The notes beneath the pieces were generated by a model, which was not told the DNA's origin, did not search any database, and saw only the letters and a program-made list of their open reading frames with translations. Both the position numbers and the translations under genes were made by a program. 64,000 nucleotides of DNA, from NCBI RefSeq assembly GCF_026930205.1, contig NZ_JANHOI010000001.1:62001-126000 (forward strand). Reading direction: 5' to 3'. Positions 62,063-64,000 of this stretch are shown in pieces. Source of the stretch: Bartonella sp. 220B. GTDB lineage: Bacteria; Pseudomonadota; Alphaproteobacteria; Rhizobiales; Rhizobiaceae. Each line of letters starts with the position of its first letter. Positions within the stretch are counted from its first letter, which is position 1.

Positions 62063-62631
62063 AATTCTCACCAAAAAGACATATGATCATCCTTGGAATG
62101 AGGAAAAACTGCCTTCCATTTTATTATAGTGGGCTTTCTTGTTTTCCTTTTCAAAATCCTAAAGTTCATATCTGTTACAGCTTTATAATCGTCATAGACG
62201 TCAACACTTGTAGCAATCCTGTTGAATGTAATATTTGCGCTTGCTTTTTTCTCAGAACTCTTTGAATCATTTGAGTATTTTTGCATATTATGGATGTATC
62301 ACTTAACATGTATAGTTAAATATTTATGGAGATGTGCTTTAGAAATCTATCAGTTTTCCACTCTTAGGCTTTATTTTTAGTGTTTATAATAAAAGTACAA
62401 ACTATCCTTTACTGCACATATCTTTTTGATGAAACGCACAAAAATACGACTTTTGTTGGTATCATAACCATTTTCTTAAGATAAATAAGCGTTATGAATT
62501 TAAATGTTGTCAACATTTTTTAGCCATTCTTTTTTTACAGAATTGTCTTATCCTCAAGAGTGCATGCTTGCCTCTTGTTAGCTGCCATTGTACTTATGGT
62601 GACGTTTTTTAACTGTAAGGAGATACTACCC
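62063..62631. other. 569-bp interval after ptsH
   Basis: A 72-codon minus-strand frame (62068-62286; YDDYKAVTDMNFRILKRKTR) overlaps the start of the gap but I do not recognise it and see no ribosome site. A perfect palindrome AAATGTTG-T-CAACATTT lies at 62502-62518, about 115 bases before thpR. Otherwise nothing. Confidence 0.5.
62502..62518. promoter_or_regulatory. Palindrome upstream of thpR
   Basis: AAATGTTG and CAACATTT flank a single T, followed by three more T. Could be a dimeric regulator site or a short terminator-like hairpin. Position suggests possible control of thpR. Confidence 0.35.
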
Positions 62632-63171
62632 ATGCAACGCCTGTTTAGTGCTCTCCAGATTCCTCAACAAACAACAGAAGCACTCATATCATTGCAAAAT
62701 GGCTTGCCAAACGCGCAGTGGATTAATCCGCAAAACTTTCATATCACTTTGTCTTTTTTTGGCGAAGTTGAGAGCTCCGTAGAAGATGCACTTATTCGTG
62801 CCTTTGATACAATAAAGCTCCCTCCTTTTGTACTACAACCAAGGGGATTTAACGTTTTTGGTTCAGAAAAAGCTCCACATTCTCTTGTTGTTCGTATTGA
62901 GCCTTGTGAAACTCTCAGCCTTTTACATAAAAAAATGCAATGCATTCGCAGCAATTTGAACTTAACACCTGATGAAAAACAATTTATCCCACATATTACT
63001 CTGGCGCGATTGCTCGATATTAAACCTGAAAATCTTCCTTCTTATTTATCTCTTCGGAGTGATTTCTCTTTTCCGCCTTTTGAAGTTAATAATTTTGTTT
63101 TATTATCATCGCCATCTCCCTCAAGTGATGCCCCTTATATTGTAGAAAAAAGTTGGATACTGAGAGGGTAA
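62632..63171 (+). CDS. thpR: RNA 2',3'-cyclic phosphodiesterase
   Basis: A 179-residue member of the 2H phosphodiesterase superfamily (formerly 2'-5' RNA ligase LigT). Both HxTx motifs are present: HITLSFFG (~41-44) and HITLARL (~125). The TAAGGAG ribosome site fixes the ATG at 62632; the open frame further upstream is unsupported. It hydrolyses cyclic phosphate ends of RNA; the physiological substrate is not clear. Convergent with grpE. Confidence 0.9.
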   Translation: MQRLFSALQIPQQTTEALISLQNGLPNAQWINPQNFHITLSFFGEVESSVEDALIRAFDTIKLPPFVLQPRGFNVFGSEKAPHSLVVRIEPCETLSLLHKKMQCIRSNLNLTPDEKQFIPHITLARLLDIKPENLPSYLSLRSDFSFPPFEVNNFVLLSSPSPSSDAPYIVEKSWILRG

Positions 63172-63192
63172 AAGGGCGTTTTAACACCCTTT
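63171..63192. terminator. Terminator between thpR and grpE
   Basis: AAAGGG (63171-63176) pairs with CCCTTT (63187-63192), and a second CCCTTTTT follows within ten bases, allowing an alternative pairing with a T run. Confidence 0.6.
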
Positions 63193-63280
63193 AGAGCCCT
63201 TTTTGATAAAATATTTCTGAATATGATGAACAACACATACGAGCACATTATGGTACCGAAAGTGTTACTGCTGATGTGTT

Positions 63281-63943
63281 TTATGCTGAATCAGATTCCA
63301 CAGAAGCTTCTTTCGTTCCTCCTTTAGCTACACCCACTATAGCCGGACGTAGAACACGCTCACCAATAATATAACCGGCCTGAACAACTTGCTGAACAGT
63401 GTTGTCTGGAACATCAGAGTTAGGAATTTCAAACATCGCTTGGTGAAAATGAGGATCAAATTTTTGCCCCTCTGGGTGAATTTTCTGCACCCCATGACGT
63501 TCTAGCGCTGCCATCATTGCCCGCTCAGTCATTTCTACGCCCTCCGCTAATGTCTTTAAACCCGCATCATTCTCCTTTGCCCCTTCTGGAATAGCCTCCA
63601 AAGCACGATTGAGATTATCGGAAACAGATAACATATCACGTGCAAAACTAGCAATTGAATAAACCTTCGCATCCGCTATATCACGTGCAGTACGGCGTCG
63701 AAGGTTTTCCATATCTGCAGCAAGACGCAAAATTTGATCTTTCAGCTCTTTATTTTCACCCTGTAAAGCAGCCAATGGATCAGCTAACTCATTTTCTTCC
63801 TCTTCAACCTCTGCACGAGCCTCTGCTTCACGTGTTTTTAAAAACGTATCCGCTGCTTTTTTAAGCGCATCACGATCAGCTGGATTTTTTAAATCGCAAT
63901 TTTCAGATGAAGCGTCAGTAAACTTGTTTTTTTCATCAGACAT
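63281..63943 (-). CDS. grpE: Nucleotide-exchange factor GrpE
   Basis: GrpE releases ADP from DnaK and completes the DnaK-DnaJ cycle. The 220-residue product has an acidic N-terminus, a long coiled coil (~60-105; [20 protein letters not shown]) and the C-terminal beta domain ([39 protein letters not shown]). It lies about 7.5 kb from dnaK in this organism. Complete within the window; the ATG is at 63943. Confidence 0.95.
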   Translation of the reverse strand: MSDEKNKFTDASSENCDLKNPADRDALKKAADTFLKTREAEARAEVEEEENELADPLAALQGENKELKDQILRLAADMENLRRRTARDIADAKVYSIASFARDMLSVSDNLNRALEAIPEGAKENDAGLKTLAEGVEMTERAMMAALERHGVQKIHPEGQKFDPHFHQAMFEIPNSDVPDNTVQQVVQAGYIIGERVLRPAIVGVAKGGTKEASVESDSA

Positions 63944-64000
63944 AAAAATTCCATTCCTTCATAAGATTTCTTATTCCCGATATCGAAATTTTACAGACAA

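Noticed and set aside
62068-62286. 72-codon minus-strand frame after ptsH
   Set aside because: No ribosome site and no family recognised; could be a remnant, but evidence is too thin to call.

Overview
The window looks like a chromosomal stretch of a Bartonella species (Alphaproteobacteria, Hyphomicrobiales). The DNA is A+T-rich, with long low-density intergenic stretches. The gene content is alphaproteobacterial: Tim44-like, TIGR02300, DUF1150 and a short HprK. A BatR/BatS (ChvI/ChvG-type) two-component pair leads directly into hprK, an EIIA-Man gene and ptsH. A giant cyclic beta-1,2-glucan synthase and multiple broken copies of a P4-type integrase also fit Bartonella. No rRNA, CRISPR array or intact transposon was seen. 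The first gene (argF) is cut by the left edge.

Layout. 1-9 kb: argF, hslO, then a 1.5-kb gene-poor gap with an integrase pseudogene, followed by smr, timA-like, fxsA, secB and maeB. 9-19 kb: mutS, a second integrase remnant, ilvD, tRNA-Ala(GGC), a TIGR02300 gene, and aroA-cmk followed by rpsA. 19-31 kb: the 8.6-kb cyclic glucan synthase, pncB, an unrecognised small secreted protein and a DUF454 membrane protein. 31-35 kb: a sitABCD-type metal ABC transporter with a palindrome in front. 35-40 kb: rpmI-rplT-pheS-pheT and nth. 40-47 kb: hsp20-DUF1150, a lytic-transglycosylase-like lipoprotein, a third integrase remnant, rmuC, def-fmt-truA, a LOG-family gene and dapD. 47-57 kb: lepA, an EamA transporter, argB, dnaJ, dnaK and a PCuAC copper chaperone. 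57-64 kb: a BON-LysM protein, batR-batS-hprK-EIIA-ptsH, thpR and grpE.

How the genes work together. Most are housekeeping: translation (rpsA, rpmI, rplT, pheST, def, fmt, truA, lepA), chaperones (hslO, secB, hsp20, dnaK, dnaJ, grpE), DNA repair (mutS, nth, rmuC), and arginine, isoleucine/valine, aromatic and lysine biosynthesis. Host-interaction candidates are the glucan synthase, the metal transporter and the BatRS cluster.

The least explained part lies between genes. A ~45-bp repeat occurs five times (2892, 11815, 29929, 41995, 52208). At three of these loci it sits at an almost fixed distance (129-131 bp) upstream of the start codon of a decayed integrase gene. This suggests a conserved integrase-plus-upstream-site module that entered or duplicated several times and decayed. 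Several candidate RNA or regulatory structures (rpmI leader, rplT-pheS terminator, hsp20 5' region, rpsA leader, sit palindrome, poly-C tract before argB) were read by eye and not computed.
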